64,000 nt of DNA from contig NZ_AQUI01000002.1 of the NCBI RefSeq assembly GCF_000371785.1, forward strand, positions 4,133,276-4,197,275, written 5' to 3'. Positions 18,845 through 28,267 of the stretch are shown piece after piece; position 1 is the stretch's first letter; each line of letters begins with the position of its first letter. Both the position numbers and the translations under genes were made by a program. Origin of the DNA: Actinopolyspora halophila DSM 43834. Lineage in GTDB: Bacteria; Actinomycetota; Actinomycetes; Mycobacteriales; Pseudonocardiaceae. The notes below the pieces were generated by a model. It ran no database searches and was not told the DNA's origin. It saw only the letters and a list, made by a program, of their open reading frames with translations.

Positions 18845-20239
18845 TCACCCCGGGTTGATCCGCTCCAGCAGCACCGCCGAAGCAACGGCGTAGGCCCCCC
18901 GCTTGCGCACCGAGTCCACCACTTCCCTGTCCGAGGTGGCCACCACCAACTGGCGCCCCCTCGGCTCGGACTCGACCAGTCCCCTGATCACGTCGTCGGC
19001 CTGGACCCCCTGTTCGCTGAACAGCACCCGCACGCCGCGCGGCCCCGCGTTCGGCACCGCCACCACGTTCGCCCCGTCGAAGACGACGGTCACCTCCACG
19101 CCCGAACGCGCGGCCAACACCGCGGCCTGGTGGGCCAGCCTGTCCCGCTGCTCGGCCAACGGAAGGTCCGGATAGCCGGTCTTGGTGACGTTGTAACCGT
19201 CGATGATCAGATGCACGGCGGGCAACGCCAACAGCCGGTCCAGCGCGCTCACGTCCGGCACGTCGTCCGTCGTCCCCGAGTGCGCACGGACCCCCGACAC
19301 CGTCTCGGCCGGCCGCGGGCCGGAGATCTCGTCACCACGCTGGTTGGCACCGATCTCCCTCCGGAGCCCGGCGACCGATCCCTCCAGGGTTTCCAGCAAC
19401 AGCGCCAGCCTGATTTCGTCACCGCGTCTGGCTTCCCGGGCCGACTGCCTGGCCACCTCGGCCTCGCGGTCGGCGCGTTGCGCCTTGGCCCGTTCGTCCA
19501 GCGCACGCCCCCGCTCCCGGTCGCGTTCACCGGCGATCTCGGACAGCTCCCTGTCCTTGGTCTCGGTGATCCGTTCCAGCTCGGCCCCGAGGCGCGTCAC
19601 CTCGTCCTTGTACTCCTTGAGCTGGACACCCTGCTGCCGCAGTCGTCTGCGCAACCGGTCCGCATCGGCTCCGCTGTACTGCTCGGCACGCTGAGCCACT
19701 TCCCTGGCCTCGGCGAGCTCGCCGCGCAGCTGCTCGTTCTCCTTGGAGAGCTTCTCGGCCCGCGAAACGGCCGAGTCGCACCGCTCGCGGAGTTTGCCGT
19801 GCTCGGTCCGGTAGCCGATGAGCTCCACGTAGTGCGGAGCCGTCACGGTCCCCAGCAACACCGCGGCCGTGGCCGCCGCGAGCGGATCCGACTGCCACGG
19901 CTCCAACACCCCCGGCCTGTTCTTCCTGCACCACTCCAGCACCGTGGCGCGGAACACGGCGGAGTCCCGCATGGCCGCCAACAGGTTCGACTGCCCCAGC
20001 TTCGCTCTTTTGGCAACCGCGAAACGCATCACCGGACGCAGCGGCACCGGGACGTCCCCCGCCCGCATCTCACCGAGAGCGGCCGCTGCCAGCTCGGCTA
20101 TCCGCGTGCACAACGGCCCGGGCAGCGCGTCCCAGTCGACGGCACCGCCCCCCGTGCTCTCGGCGGATTCGGAAGCGGGGACGGAGTCCGTGTCGGCTCG
20201 CGGGTCCTCGGCGTTGTCGCCCGTTGTTGGCGGTATCAC
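18845..20239 (-). CDS. coiled-coil NYN-domain protein (YacP-like PIN-family nuclease)
   Basis: A 464-residue protein. The N-terminal 150 residues are helical and unassigned; a long charged coiled coil spans about 145-290; the C-terminal 125 residues are a NYN domain of the YacP/Rae1 type. Acidic catalytic positions are visible in LIIDGYNV (about 343-350), VVFDGANV, QADDVI and TSDREV, so RNase activity is plausible. The GTG at 20239 has TAGCCT 6 nt upstream. It is divergent from the DEDDh-GIY-YIG nuclease. The coiled coil may tether it to ribosomes or a complex; that is inference. M. tuberculosis has no NYN gene at this exact site. Confidence 0.85.
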   Translation of the reverse strand: MIPPTTGDNAEDPRADTDSVPASESAESTGGGAVDWDALPGPLCTRIAELAAAALGEMRAGDVPVPLRPVMRFAVAKRAKLGQSNLLAAMRDSAVFRATVLEWCRKNRPGVLEPWQSDPLAAATAAVLLGTVTAPHYVELIGYRTEHGKLRERCDSAVSRAEKLSKENEQLRGELAEAREVAQRAEQYSGADADRLRRRLRQQGVQLKEYKDEVTRLGAELERITETKDRELSEIAGERDRERGRALDERAKAQRADREAEVARQSAREARRGDEIRLALLLETLEGSVAGLRREIGANQRGDEISGPRPAETVSGVRAHSGTTDDVPDVSALDRLLALPAVHLIIDGYNVTKTGYPDLPLAEQRDRLAHQAAVLAARSGVEVTVVFDGANVVAVPNAGPRGVRVLFSEQGVQADDVIRGLVESEPRGRQLVVATSDREVVDSVRKRGAYAVASAVLLERINPG

Positions 20240-20245
20240 TCTTCC

Positions 20246-20251
20246 AGGCTA
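20246..20251 (-). promoter_or_regulatory. -10 box of a predicted leaderless promoter (NYN gene)
   Basis: TAGCCT on the minus strand, 6 nt before GTG 20239. Confidence 0.55.
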
Positions 20252-20346
20252 AGTGTTCGGTCCGGCATTACCCGCATCCGGCGGTTGTCGCAACAGCGGA
20301 ACACTGTTCCACGCATGATCGAAAGTACCGCATACGCTCACCAACC

Positions 20347-22062
20347 ATGAGCCGGTTACCGGAGCGCGCCCAGATGTCCTTCGCCGAACTGGGACATCCC
20401 CTGCGCGAAGTCACCTTCGTGGTGGTGGATCTGGAGACCACGGGAAAGCACCACGAGCGGGACGGGATAACCGAGATAGCCGCGGTCAAGGTGCGCGGAG
20501 GCGAGGTCGTCGAGGAGTTCTCCACCCTGGTCGATCCCGGGTGCTCCGTGCCCGCGGGGGTAGCGGCGATCACCGGGATCAGCGACGACACGCTCGCAGG
20601 CGCCCCAGCGCTCGACACCGCGCTGCCCGCCTTCCTCGAGTTCGCGGCCGACTGCGTGCTCGTGGCCCACAACGCCTCGTTCGACACGGGGTTCCTCCGC
20701 GCCGGATGCGCACGGCTGGACCTGGCCTGGCCGAACCCCTCCGTGGTGTGCACGCTCCGGCTCTCACGACGCGTCCTGTCCGGAGGACGGACACCGAACC
20801 ACGGGCTGGCCACGCTCGCCGAAACGCTGGGAACCGCTCACGCACCCGCGCACCGGGCGCTTCAGGACGCCAGAACCGCCAACGACGTGCTGCACGCGCT
20901 GTTGGGACTGCTCGGCCCCTCGGGGGTGTACACCCTGGAGGACCTGCTGGAGTATCTACCCGGTGTGACCGCACAGCGACGCCGCAAGCGGAACCTGGCC
21001 TCCGACCTGCCCGAGCAGCCCGGCGTGTACCTGTTCCGCGGCCCGAACGAGGAAGTGCTCTACGTCGGCACGGCGACGAACCTGCGGCGCAGGGTCGGGC
21101 AGTACTTCACGGCGGGCGAGCGCAGGAACAAGATCGGGGAGATGGTCGCGCTCGCCGAGCGCGTCGAGCACGTCACCTGCGCGCACCCCCTGGAAGCCGG
21201 AGTGCGCGAACTGCGGCTGCTCGACGCCCACCGTCCCTGGTACAACCGCAGGTCCAAGAACCAGTGGAAGGCCTGGTGGATCTCACTCACCGAGGCGCCC
21301 TTCCCGCGGTTGAAGATCGCCCGGACACCCGACCGGAACTCACTCGGGCCCTTCCGCACCAGGAACACCGCACTGGAAGCGGTCGAAGCGCTGCACGACG
21401 TCACCGGACTGCGCGAGTGCACCGAGCACATACCGGCCGCGGGCTCCGCGGCGCGCCCCTGCACGGTCCACGAACTGGGACGTTGCGGCGCGCCGTGCGC
21501 GGGCTACGAGACTCCCGCGGAATACGAATCCCACGTGCTCCCGGTGCGCGAAGTACTCACCGGTGGGGGTGACTCCGTGCTGCACCGGCTGCGAGCGGAG
21601 ATCGACAGGCTCGCGACAGTCCAACGCTTCGAGGACGCGGCCGCGCACCGGGACCGCCTCGCCGGACTCATTCGTACGCTGGACCGCGGGCAACGACTGT
21701 CCGCACTGGCCCGGATACCGGAACTGGTCGCGGCGCGACCGGACGGATCGGGCGGCTGGCTGCTCGCCGTGGTGCGTCACGGGCGACTGGCTTCCGCCGG
21801 AACGGCACCGCGTGGGACACCTCCGATGCCGGTGGTCGATTCCCTGCGGGCCTCGGCCGAGACCGTCATTCCCGGTGCGGGGCCGCTGTTCGGGGCTCCC
21901 CCGGAAGAGGCCCACCTCGTCCACAAGTGGCTGACCTCGGGCGACGCCAGAATGATCCGGTGTGAGGTCCCCTGGACCGAGCCCGCGGGCTCGGTCGGGA
22001 AGTGGCGCGACTGGGTCGATTCGGCCTCGCTCGCGCGCACCCCCTACCCGGGAATCGACTGA
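20347..22062 (+). CDS. DEDDh exonuclease fused to GIY-YIG (UvrC N-terminal-like) nuclease, Rv2191-like
   Basis: A 571-residue two-nuclease fusion. Residues 22-185 are a DnaQ-like DEDDh exonuclease: Asp28/Glu30 in VDLETTG, Asp113 in HNASFDTGF, and His169/Asp174 in HRALQDA. Residues about 222-300 are a GIY-YIG domain (PGVYLF, VLYVGTATNLRRR). They are followed by the UvrC cysteine/linker region and a UVR-like helical hairpin (about 416-445). The C-terminal RNase H-like and HhH parts of UvrC are missing. This matches Rv2191. It probably nicks and trims damaged DNA, but the pathway is not established. The ATG at 20347 has TACGCT 8 nt upstream; ATG 20374 is an alternative. Confidence 0.9.
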   Translation: MSRLPERAQMSFAELGHPLREVTFVVVDLETTGKHHERDGITEIAAVKVRGGEVVEEFSTLVDPGCSVPAGVAAITGISDDTLAGAPALDTALPAFLEFAADCVLVAHNASFDTGFLRAGCARLDLAWPNPSVVCTLRLSRRVLSGGRTPNHGLATLAETLGTAHAPAHRALQDARTANDVLHALLGLLGPSGVYTLEDLLEYLPGVTAQRRRKRNLASDLPEQPGVYLFRGPNEEVLYVGTATNLRRRVGQYFTAGERRNKIGEMVALAERVEHVTCAHPLEAGVRELRLLDAHRPWYNRRSKNQWKAWWISLTEAPFPRLKIARTPDRNSLGPFRTRNTALEAVEALHDVTGLRECTEHIPAAGSAARPCTVHELGRCGAPCAGYETPAEYESHVLPVREVLTGGGDSVLHRLRAEIDRLATVQRFEDAAAHRDRLAGLIRTLDRGQRLSALARIPELVAARPDGSGGWLLAVVRHGRLASAGTAPRGTPPMPVVDSLRASAETVIPGAGPLFGAPPEEAHLVHKWLTSGDARMIRCEVPWTEPAGSVGKWRDWVDSASLARTPYPGID

Positions 22063-22226
22063 GGCGGTGATTTCCTGCTCGGCCGCGGCGGACTCGGCCA
22101 CCGAACCCGCGAACGGGGATCAAGCGGTGAAGCCGCGCCACTACCCGAGCCCGGGCCTCCCCCGAGCGAGAGCCCGCGGGAGGTTCCGCCACGGGACCAC
22201 CTACGACACCCGACCGGAGGATCTCA

Positions 22227-22643
22227 TTACTCGAGGTCCTCGCTGGAAACGATCCTGGTGGGGGTGAGGTACACGGCGAGCTGGCCCGGGCCCGCGATCT
22301 TCTCGCCGACCTTTTCGGCCTTCTCCGCACCCACGTAGTACGCAGCCACGGTGGTGGCCACGCGCAGGACCTCGTCCGGATCGTCCGTGGTCTCCGCGTT
22401 TGCCTGGATCTGCACGAAGGTGTGCGCGCTCTGCTCGTCGACGCACAACGTCAAACGTGGGTCCCTGACCATGGCCGCGGCCTTGGCACTGGCGGTGCCG
22501 GTGGTGAGCACGATGCGTTCCCCGTCCACGGCGAACCAGACGGGGGCCACCAACGGACGTCCGTCCGAGCCGAGGTAGCCGAGTTTGCCCGTGCGACCAC
22601 CCTGCTCCAGAAAGGACCGCACCTGCTCCGTGATCGTCGTCAT
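22227..22643 (-). CDS. PPOX-class flavin/F420-binding oxidoreductase
   Basis: A 138-residue split-barrel protein of the pyridoxamine-phosphate-oxidase-like superfamily (F420-dependent TIGR03618-type). The LGYLGSDGRPLVAPVWFAVDG strand pair and the TGTASAKAAAMVRDPRLTLCVD cofactor-binding segment are typical. Such enzymes bind FMN, F420 or heme and reduce small molecules; the substrate is not predictable. The ATG at 22643 (MTTITEQ) is preferred because family members begin there; the in-frame start at 22682 adds 13 residues. It is convergent with the nuclease gene at 20347 and lies downstream of the qcrB terminator. Confidence 0.82.
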   Translation of the reverse strand: MTTITEQVRSFLEQGGRTGKLGYLGSDGRPLVAPVWFAVDGERIVLTTGTASAKAAAMVRDPRLTLCVDEQSAHTFVQIQANAETTDDPDEVLRVATTVAAYYVGAEKAEKVGEKIAGPGQLAVYLTPTRIVSSEDLE

Positions 22644-22701
22644 GCTTCCGACGGTAGTACCCGCAACCACCGGATCCCCCACGCCTCACCGGAAAGCGGG
22701 A

Positions 22702-22749
22702 CAAAAAACCGGCGGTTCCCGCACCTGCTGCAGGTGCGGGAACCGCCGG
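22702..22749 (-). terminator. intrinsic terminator of the ctaE-qcrCAB operon
   Basis: Perfect 19-bp stem with a 3-nt loop (22709-22727 / 22731-22749). On the minus strand it is followed immediately by TTTTTTGT. It lies 31 nt after the qcrB stop. This is the one long U-tract terminator seen in the window. Confidence 0.9.
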
Positions 22750-22779
22750 TCCGGTCAACACGTCACTTCTCCGGAAAGA

Positions 22780-24468
22780 TCACTCCTCCGGCTGACGCGC
22801 CTTGCCACCGACGAGCTCGCCCCGTTCGGAATCCTCCGACTCCGGGATTTCCTCGTGCTCGCCCGCGGCCACGTGCTCCTCCTCGCGGGCGGCGTCCAGC
22901 GCGGCCGTCTCCCCGCTCGGATCGGGCTTGAGCCAACCGCCTTCGAGCGGCTTGCCCGCGGCACCCAGCTTGTTCATCTTCTTCGGCACCGGAGCCCCCT
23001 GGTATTCGAGCTCCTCGGGGTGGCCGTGCTCGTCCACGGGGCCGAGCGGCTGATGCACCTCGACGAACTCCCCGTGCGGCAGGCGCTTGATGATGCCCGT
23101 CTCCAGACCGTGCTCCAGCACCTCGCGATCGGACTTCTGCAGACCGATGCAGATCCGGTAGGTGATGTAGTAGGCGATCGGTGGAGCGATCAGCAGACCG
23201 ATCCGCCCCATCCAGGTCATCGCGTTCAGCGAGATGTCGAACTGGAAGGCGACGATGTCGTTGGCACCCGAGATCATCAGCACCGAGAAGAACGTCAGCG
23301 CCATGGCGCCGAGACTCGTCCGCACCGGAACGTCCCGCGGACGCTGCAGCAGGTTGTGGTGCGCGTCGTCGCCGGTGAGCTTGCGCTCGATCAGTGGATA
23401 GGCCAACGCCACGGTGAAGATCAGGCCCATGAACAACGCCGTCGGGAAGAACACCGCGGGGATCGTGTACTCACCCCACAGGTAGACCTCCCAGGCGGGC
23501 CAGAGCCTGCTGGAACCGTCCGTCCAGATCATGTACCAGTCCGGCTGGGACGCGGCCGAGACCTGCGAGGCGTTGTACGGACCGAGGTGCCAGATCGGGT
23601 TGATCTGGAAGATCCCGCCCATGATGGCCGTGACGCCGGTGACGATGGCGAAGAAGCCGCCGCCCTTCGTGGCGAAGATGGGAAGGATCCGCACACCGAC
23701 CACATTGCTTTCCTTGCGCCGCACACCGGGGAACTGGGTGTGCTTCTGGTACCAGACCAGAGCCAGGTGCACCGCGATCAGTCCGAGGATGACCCCCGGG
23801 AGCAGGAAGATGTGCATCATGTAGAAACGCGGGATCAACTCGGTTCCGGGGAACTCCCCGCCGAAGAGGATCCAGTGGATCCAGGTGCCGACCACGGGAA
23901 CCGACATCGTGATCCCGGAGGCGATGCGCACCCCGGTACCGGAGAGCAGGTCGTCCGGCAGCGAGTAGCCGGTGAACCCTTCGAACATCCCGAGGATGAA
24001 CAGCAGGATTCCGATCATCCAGTTGGTCTCCCTCGGACGCCGGAAGGCGCCCGTGAAGAAGATGCGCAGCATGTGGGCGACGATCGACGCCATGAACAGC
24101 AGCGCGGCCCAGTGGTGCACCTGCCTGGCGAACATCCCGCCCCGCACCTCGAAGGAGATGTCCAACGTGCTGGCGAAGGCACGGGACATCTCGATGCCGC
24201 GCAGGTTGGTGTAGGCACCCTGGTACTGCACCTCGGCCATCGAGGGGTCGAAGAAGAACGCCAGGTAAGTGCCGGTCAGCAGCAGCAGGATGAAGGTGTA
24301 GAGCGCGACCTCGCCCAACAGGAACGACCAGTGCGTCGGGAACACCTTGTTGAACTGCTTGCGCAGACCGGGCGCGATCTGGAGCCGCTTGTCCACCTCG
24401 TCGGCCTGCTTGCTCGCCGCGCGGTACACCGCACTTTCCGACTTTGTCGGGGTAGTGATCGAACTCAT
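22780..24468 (-). CDS. qcrB: cytochrome bc1 complex cytochrome b subunit
   Basis: Membrane-embedded b subunit (562 residues) of the menaquinol:cytochrome c reductase that forms a supercomplex with aa3 oxidase. Eight or more hydrophobic helices are evident. Heme-ligand histidines fall in [21 protein letters not shown] (helix II) and in helix IV around [22 protein letters not shown]. The quinol-site region carries the [16 protein letters not shown] block (PEWY-like, here PDWY, as in actinobacteria). A long charged C-terminal tail follows. The start overlaps the qcrA stop (ATGA), indicating translational coupling. It is the last gene of ctaE-qcrC-qcrA-qcrB. Confidence 0.97.
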   Translation of the reverse strand: MSSITTPTKSESAVYRAASKQADEVDKRLQIAPGLRKQFNKVFPTHWSFLLGEVALYTFILLLLTGTYLAFFFDPSMAEVQYQGAYTNLRGIEMSRAFASTLDISFEVRGGMFARQVHHWAALLFMASIVAHMLRIFFTGAFRRPRETNWMIGILLFILGMFEGFTGYSLPDDLLSGTGVRIASGITMSVPVVGTWIHWILFGGEFPGTELIPRFYMMHIFLLPGVILGLIAVHLALVWYQKHTQFPGVRRKESNVVGVRILPIFATKGGGFFAIVTGVTAIMGGIFQINPIWHLGPYNASQVSAASQPDWYMIWTDGSSRLWPAWEVYLWGEYTIPAVFFPTALFMGLIFTVALAYPLIERKLTGDDAHHNLLQRPRDVPVRTSLGAMALTFFSVLMISGANDIVAFQFDISLNAMTWMGRIGLLIAPPIAYYITYRICIGLQKSDREVLEHGLETGIIKRLPHGEFVEVHQPLGPVDEHGHPEELEYQGAPVPKKMNKLGAAGKPLEGGWLKPDPSGETAALDAAREEEHVAAGEHEEIPESEDSERGELVGGKARQPEE

Positions 24469-25664
24469 GAATTCCGCTCCCAGTAGGCCGGACCGATCGG
24501 CTCGATGAAGTCGCTCTTCGCCACGAAGTAGCCCTCTTCGTCAACCGTGATCGGCAACTGCGGCAGAGCGCGCGTAGCGGGCCCGAAGACCGGCTTGGCA
24601 TAGCTGTTGGCCACGTCGAACTGCGACTGGTGGCAGGGGCAGAGCAACCTGCCGGTCTGAGTCTCGTACAACGAGGTCGGACATCCCAGGTGGGTGCAGA
24701 TCTTCGAGTAGGCGTAGTAGTCGCCGTAGTTGAAGTCCTCCTGCCCCTTGCGCTCCACGGGGGAGTCGCCCGGTCGCAGCCGGATCAACATGACCGGGTT
24801 GTCGGAACGCCGCAGGGCGTGCAGCAACGCCTCCTCGTTCCCGCGTTCGGACTCGCGGAACGGGAACACCGTCTCGAACCCGCCCGGGGAGAGATCCTGC
24901 GCCCGCACCAGCGAAACCTCGTGGGAGTTACCGGTGTTGCGGCGCAGGTAGACCTTCTCGCCGCCGGTCTGCATCCAACCGGTGTGGTTGAGCGAATCGG
25001 GGCCGGTCTCGGCCCACGGGTTCTTGACCATTCCACCGAGGACCAGCACCCCCGTGCCCAGACCGAAGGCCCCGGCTCCGAAACCGGCGGTGCGCTTGAT
25101 CATCGAGCGGCGGGCGATCGTGCTCCGGGAGCCGGCGTCGGCCAGCTCGGCCGCGGCCGTCTGGCGGTCCAGTTCGGAGGAACCGTGCCCGTCGTGGCGC
25201 TGCTGGACGGCGACCTCGTGCGGCATGAACTTCTTCGAGTACAGGATCGCGCCGATGCCCACCGAGAGGATCGACAACCCGAGGAAGAAACCGATCAGGG
25301 GGTTGTACAGCGAGTACAGGAAGTGCCCCTGGTCGTCGGCCAGCGGATTGACGTAGCGCCACGGCCAGAAGACGAAGACCCCGATGAAGGCCAGCGCCGA
25401 GAGCCCGGCCAGCGAGAACCACGCGGAGACCGCGCGTTCGGCGCGCCGTTCGGCCCTGGTCCCCTTGACGGGCCACGGGTCGGGGTACTCGACGAGCTCG
25501 ACGTCGTCCTGGGCCAGCCCGAGCCGGACCTTCTCGTCGCGGCTCATCTCCGCGAGTTCCGCCTCGGTCGGCTGCTGTTCGTCCTTGCCCGTGAGGTGCT
25601 CGTTGTCCGAGTCGCTGCCGTGTCGTTCGCTGCTGTTCTGCTCGCTCATATCCCGCTCACTCAT
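24465..25664 (-). CDS. qcrA: cytochrome bc1 complex Rieske iron-sulfur subunit
   Basis: A 399-residue actinobacterial Rieske protein. The N-terminal charged region is followed by three membrane helices (about 80-100, 115-140 and a Tat-like third helix after RRSMIKRT). The C-terminal domain carries the [2Fe-2S] ligands CTHLGC (about 319-324) and CPCHQS (about 339-344). It passes electrons from menaquinol to the QcrC hemes. ATG 25664 overlaps the qcrC stop as ATGA; an ATG at 25682 inside qcrC is less likely. The twin-arginine motif before the third helix fits Tat insertion of that segment. Confidence 0.96.
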   Translation of the reverse strand: MSERDMSEQNSSERHGSDSDNEHLTGKDEQQPTEAELAEMSRDEKVRLGLAQDDVELVEYPDPWPVKGTRAERRAERAVSAWFSLAGLSALAFIGVFVFWPWRYVNPLADDQGHFLYSLYNPLIGFFLGLSILSVGIGAILYSKKFMPHEVAVQQRHDGHGSSELDRQTAAAELADAGSRSTIARRSMIKRTAGFGAGAFGLGTGVLVLGGMVKNPWAETGPDSLNHTGWMQTGGEKVYLRRNTGNSHEVSLVRAQDLSPGGFETVFPFRESERGNEEALLHALRRSDNPVMLIRLRPGDSPVERKGQEDFNYGDYYAYSKICTHLGCPTSLYETQTGRLLCPCHQSQFDVANSYAKPVFGPATRALPQLPITVDEEGYFVAKSDFIEPIGPAYWERNS

Positions 25665-26467
25665 GCCCTGGCTCCGATCCACAGGGTGAGGCCGACGAGA
25701 CTACCGAGCCCGATTACCCAGGCCACGACCGTCTCGGGCCCCGGCCCGTAGCCACCGAGCGCGTTGCCACCGGGGTTGTTGTTGCCGTCGGTCACCGACT
25801 TCACGTAGGCGATGATGTCCTCCTTCTCGTCAGGGGTGAGCTGACGTTCGGAGAACTTCGGCATGTTCGCAGGCCCGGTGTGCATCGCCTCGTAGATCTG
25901 CTGTTCGGTGGCCTGACTCAGCTCCGGAGCGTCCTTGCCCGCCGACAGCGCGATCCCCCGGCCGGTGAAGTTGTGGCAGGAAGCGCAGTTCAGTCGGAAG
26001 AGCTCGGCACCACGCGCGGGGTCGTCACCCTGCAGCTGCTCCCCCTCGGCAGAGGGCTGCTTCGGGCCACCTCCGACCGACTGGGCGTAGGCGGCGAGCG
26101 CCCGGATCTCCCGCGGGGAGAAATCCACGGGTTTGCGCGGGGCCTGGGCCTCCTGGCGCATCAACGGCATACGACCGGTGGAAACCTGGAAGTGCACGGC
26201 CGCACCACCGACTCCGATCAGGCTCGGTCCCCGGTCCTCAACGCCCTGCAGGTTCTCGCCGTGACAGCTGATGCAGGAGGTTTTGTAAAGCTCCTTGCCC
26301 TCCCGGACCAGCGACGGGTCCTCCGCCGCCGTCGCGGTCTGCGGTTCGGGGAGCAGCACGCTGTAGAGGCCGCCCGCGGCCACCAAGGCGATCCCGAGCG
26401 CCAGCACACCGGAAAGCCGTCGCCGGAACTTGGAACCCGCGCGGTTGCGTTTCTTTTTGGTGGTCAT
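25661..26467 (-). CDS. qcrC: cytochrome bc1 complex diheme cytochrome c subunit
   Basis: A 268-residue diheme cytochrome c with two covalent heme sites, CISCH (65-69) and CASCH (161-165). It is anchored by an N-terminal helix (about 20-38) and a C-terminal helix (about 245-265). The fused diheme form replaces a mobile cytochrome c and hands electrons directly to the CuA site of CtaC in the actinobacterial supercomplex. It is second in the operon, 111 bp after ctaE, and overlaps qcrA by 4 bp. Confidence 0.97.
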   Translation of the reverse strand: MTTKKKRNRAGSKFRRRLSGVLALGIALVAAGGLYSVLLPEPQTATAAEDPSLVREGKELYKTSCISCHGENLQGVEDRGPSLIGVGGAAVHFQVSTGRMPLMRQEAQAPRKPVDFSPREIRALAAYAQSVGGGPKQPSAEGEQLQGDDPARGAELFRLNCASCHNFTGRGIALSAGKDAPELSQATEQQIYEAMHTGPANMPKFSERQLTPDEKEDIIAYVKSVTDGNNNPGGNALGGYGPGPETVVAWVIGLGSLVGLTLWIGARA

Positions 26468-26578
26468 GAGTGCGCAAAACCCTTGCTGTCATGTTCGGGA
26501 CGATTCAGCGGCAACAACATCACGCTCTGCTTCGTATCGCTGCCTTGCCCCTGGTTCCGTCGGCCCGGGCGGGCCGTG

Positions 26579-27190
26579 TCATGGCACCAGGTAGATGACC
26601 AGGAAGAGCCCGATCCACACGATGTCGACGAAGTGCCAGTAGTACGACACGACGATCGAAGCCACGGCCTGGGCCGGCGTGAACTTGCTCATCCTCGTCC
26701 GGATCATCAGGATCACGAACGCGACGAGCCCACCGATCACGTGCAGACCGTGGAAGCCCGTGGTCATGTAGAAGACCGTGCCGAACGCCGAGCTCGCCAT
26801 CGTCGTGTGGTGCTCGGTGACCAGCGTGTAATACTCACCGGCCTGTCCCAGCACGAAGACCAGGCCCATCACGAGCGTGAGCATGTACCAACGACGAAGG
26901 CCGTAGACATCACCACGCTCGGCCGCGAACACACCCCACTGACAGGTGAACGAGGACGCCACCAGGATGATGGTGAACGGTAGGGCATAGCTCACGTTGA
27001 GTTCGGATGGCGGCGGTGGCCACGGGCCCTCGTTCTGGGCCTTCACCGTGAAGAACATGGCGAAAAGCCCGGCGAAGAACATCAGCTCGCTGGCCAACCA
27101 AACGATGGTGCCCACGCTGACCATGTTCGGCCGGTTCAGCGAGTGCACGCGTTGACTGATTGAGGGCGCTGCCGTTGTCACGCGACGCAT
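26579..27190 (-). CDS. ctaE: cytochrome c oxidase subunit III
   Basis: A 203-residue aa3 oxidase subunit III with five predicted membrane helices. The family blocks [21 protein letters not shown], the Glu in [30 protein letters not shown], and [15 protein letters not shown] are present. It stabilises the oxidase core and the proton path. It is the first gene of the ctaE-qcrCAB operon (same order as Rv2193-Rv2196). The start at 27190 gives MRRVTTAAP; upstream in-frame codons to 27430 lack homology. No clear RBS is visible before it. Confidence 0.95.
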   Translation of the reverse strand: MRRVTTAAPSISQRVHSLNRPNMVSVGTIVWLASELMFFAGLFAMFFTVKAQNEGPWPPPPSELNVSYALPFTIILVASSFTCQWGVFAAERGDVYGLRRWYMLTLVMGLVFVLGQAGEYYTLVTEHHTTMASSAFGTVFYMTTGFHGLHVIGGLVAFVILMIRTRMSKFTPAQAVASIVVSYYWHFVDIVWIGLFLVIYLVP

Positions 27191-27833
27191 TATGTCGCGA
27201 ACGATTTCGGCGTGCCCGCTCGGGTCCCGCTCTTGCCCTTTTCGTCGCCCGCATCCATCCCGGGGATTACCCGGAGTGAACGTCACCGTGCTCGTCGAAC
27301 ACCGCCCGCGCGCCGCGAGCTCCGCGGCCCCCGCCGCGTGCCGGATCCGGCGCACACCCGCGAAAACGGTGACCGCACGCCCCGGGCAGCACTGCTCCGC
27401 TCCGGGAAGGACCGACTCACTCACCTGCACAGACCAGGAACCTTCCCGCGCTCACCCCGAAGGGGCGCCCGGTTTCCCCGGTCGGAAGCGAACCCCGCCA
27501 CGCGAGCACCCCACCGCCTTCCGGCTCCCGGAGCGGAACGAACCGGCCCGAAACCACCGGAGCCGCCACCTCACGGTGATCGCGTTACGTGTCCGGGATC
27601 CTGCCGGGTCGCACGCGAGCGGATGCGCCCTCCGAGAGCTTTCCCCGACCGGTGCGGGACGGCGGTGCCGTCCCGCGGAACCGCGATCTCCCCCAAAAGT
27701 GACGAGACCTTCGCAACAGTGAGGTGTATTACCCCGCGACGAGGTGAACCGGATACGATACGAGCACTCGTGAACACTCGGCACGAGTCACAAACCAGAC
27801 CTCACCGGCCGCCCCGGCAGCCAAGGAGTGACC
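27191..27833. other. 643-bp divergent region between ctaE and the receiver-like gene
   Basis: No supported gene, although a few long ORFs occur by chance in this GC-rich stretch. On the right side a TACGAT box (27754-27759) precedes a dyad ACTCGTG-N9-CACGAGT (27766-27788), a plausible promoter/operator for the 27834 gene. The rest should contain the qcr operon promoter, which I cannot place. Confidence 0.45.
27766..27788. promoter_or_regulatory. candidate operator dyad before the receiver-like gene
   Basis: ACTCGTG and CACGAGT arms are separated by 9 nt, 46 nt before the start codon and just after a TACGAT -10-like box. Confidence 0.4.
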
Positions 27834-28244
27834 ATGAACACTTCGGCGAGCAACGTCTGCGTGTTCAGCCACCGACAGGAGATCCGTGACTCGATCATCA
27901 CGGCCGTCGGACGCCGCCCCGCACCCGACGTCAAACGGGTTCAGTACACGGAGGCCGCTACGGTGGCCGAGATCCTCGGGAAGGTCGACGCGGGCAGTGT
28001 GGACCTGTTGGTCCTGGACGGTGAAGCCCAGCCCACCGGCGGGATGGGAGTATCGCGGCAGCTGAAGAACGAGCTCGCCGACTGCCCGCCGATCGTGGTC
28101 ACCGTACGGCGCAAGGACGACCGATGGCTCGCCACGTGGTCACAGGCCGACGCGGTCCTCGTCCACCCGCTCGACCCGCTGAACGCCGCCGAGACCGTGG
28201 CCGAGATACTGCGTGCGCACGCCCTGCCCGCACCCCACGGTTGA
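27834..28244 (+). CDS. atypical receiver-like (CheY-fold) protein
   Basis: A 136-residue alpha/beta protein resembling a response-regulator receiver domain with no output domain. The beta3 aspartate is seen in LLVLDGEAQP. However, the usual paired acidic residues after beta1 are absent (CVFSHRQE), and the conserved Lys-Pro of beta5 reads His-Pro (VLVHPLDP). It may therefore not be phosphorylated. The ATG at 27834 has AAGGAG 5 nt upstream. It lies 23 bp before trpD on the same strand. No histidine kinase gene is nearby. Function unknown. Confidence 0.75.
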   Translation: MNTSASNVCVFSHRQEIRDSIITAVGRRPAPDVKRVQYTEAATVAEILGKVDAGSVDLLVLDGEAQPTGGMGVSRQLKNELADCPPIVVTVRRKDDRWLATWSQADAVLVHPLDPLNAAETVAEILRAHALPAPHG

Positions 28245-28267
28245 CACGAGCATTCGAGGACACCAAC

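Noticed and set aside
27212-27889. 225-codon ORF in the ctaE upstream region
   Set aside because: Composition is typical of a chance frame in GC-rich DNA, and it runs into the receiver-like gene in another frame.
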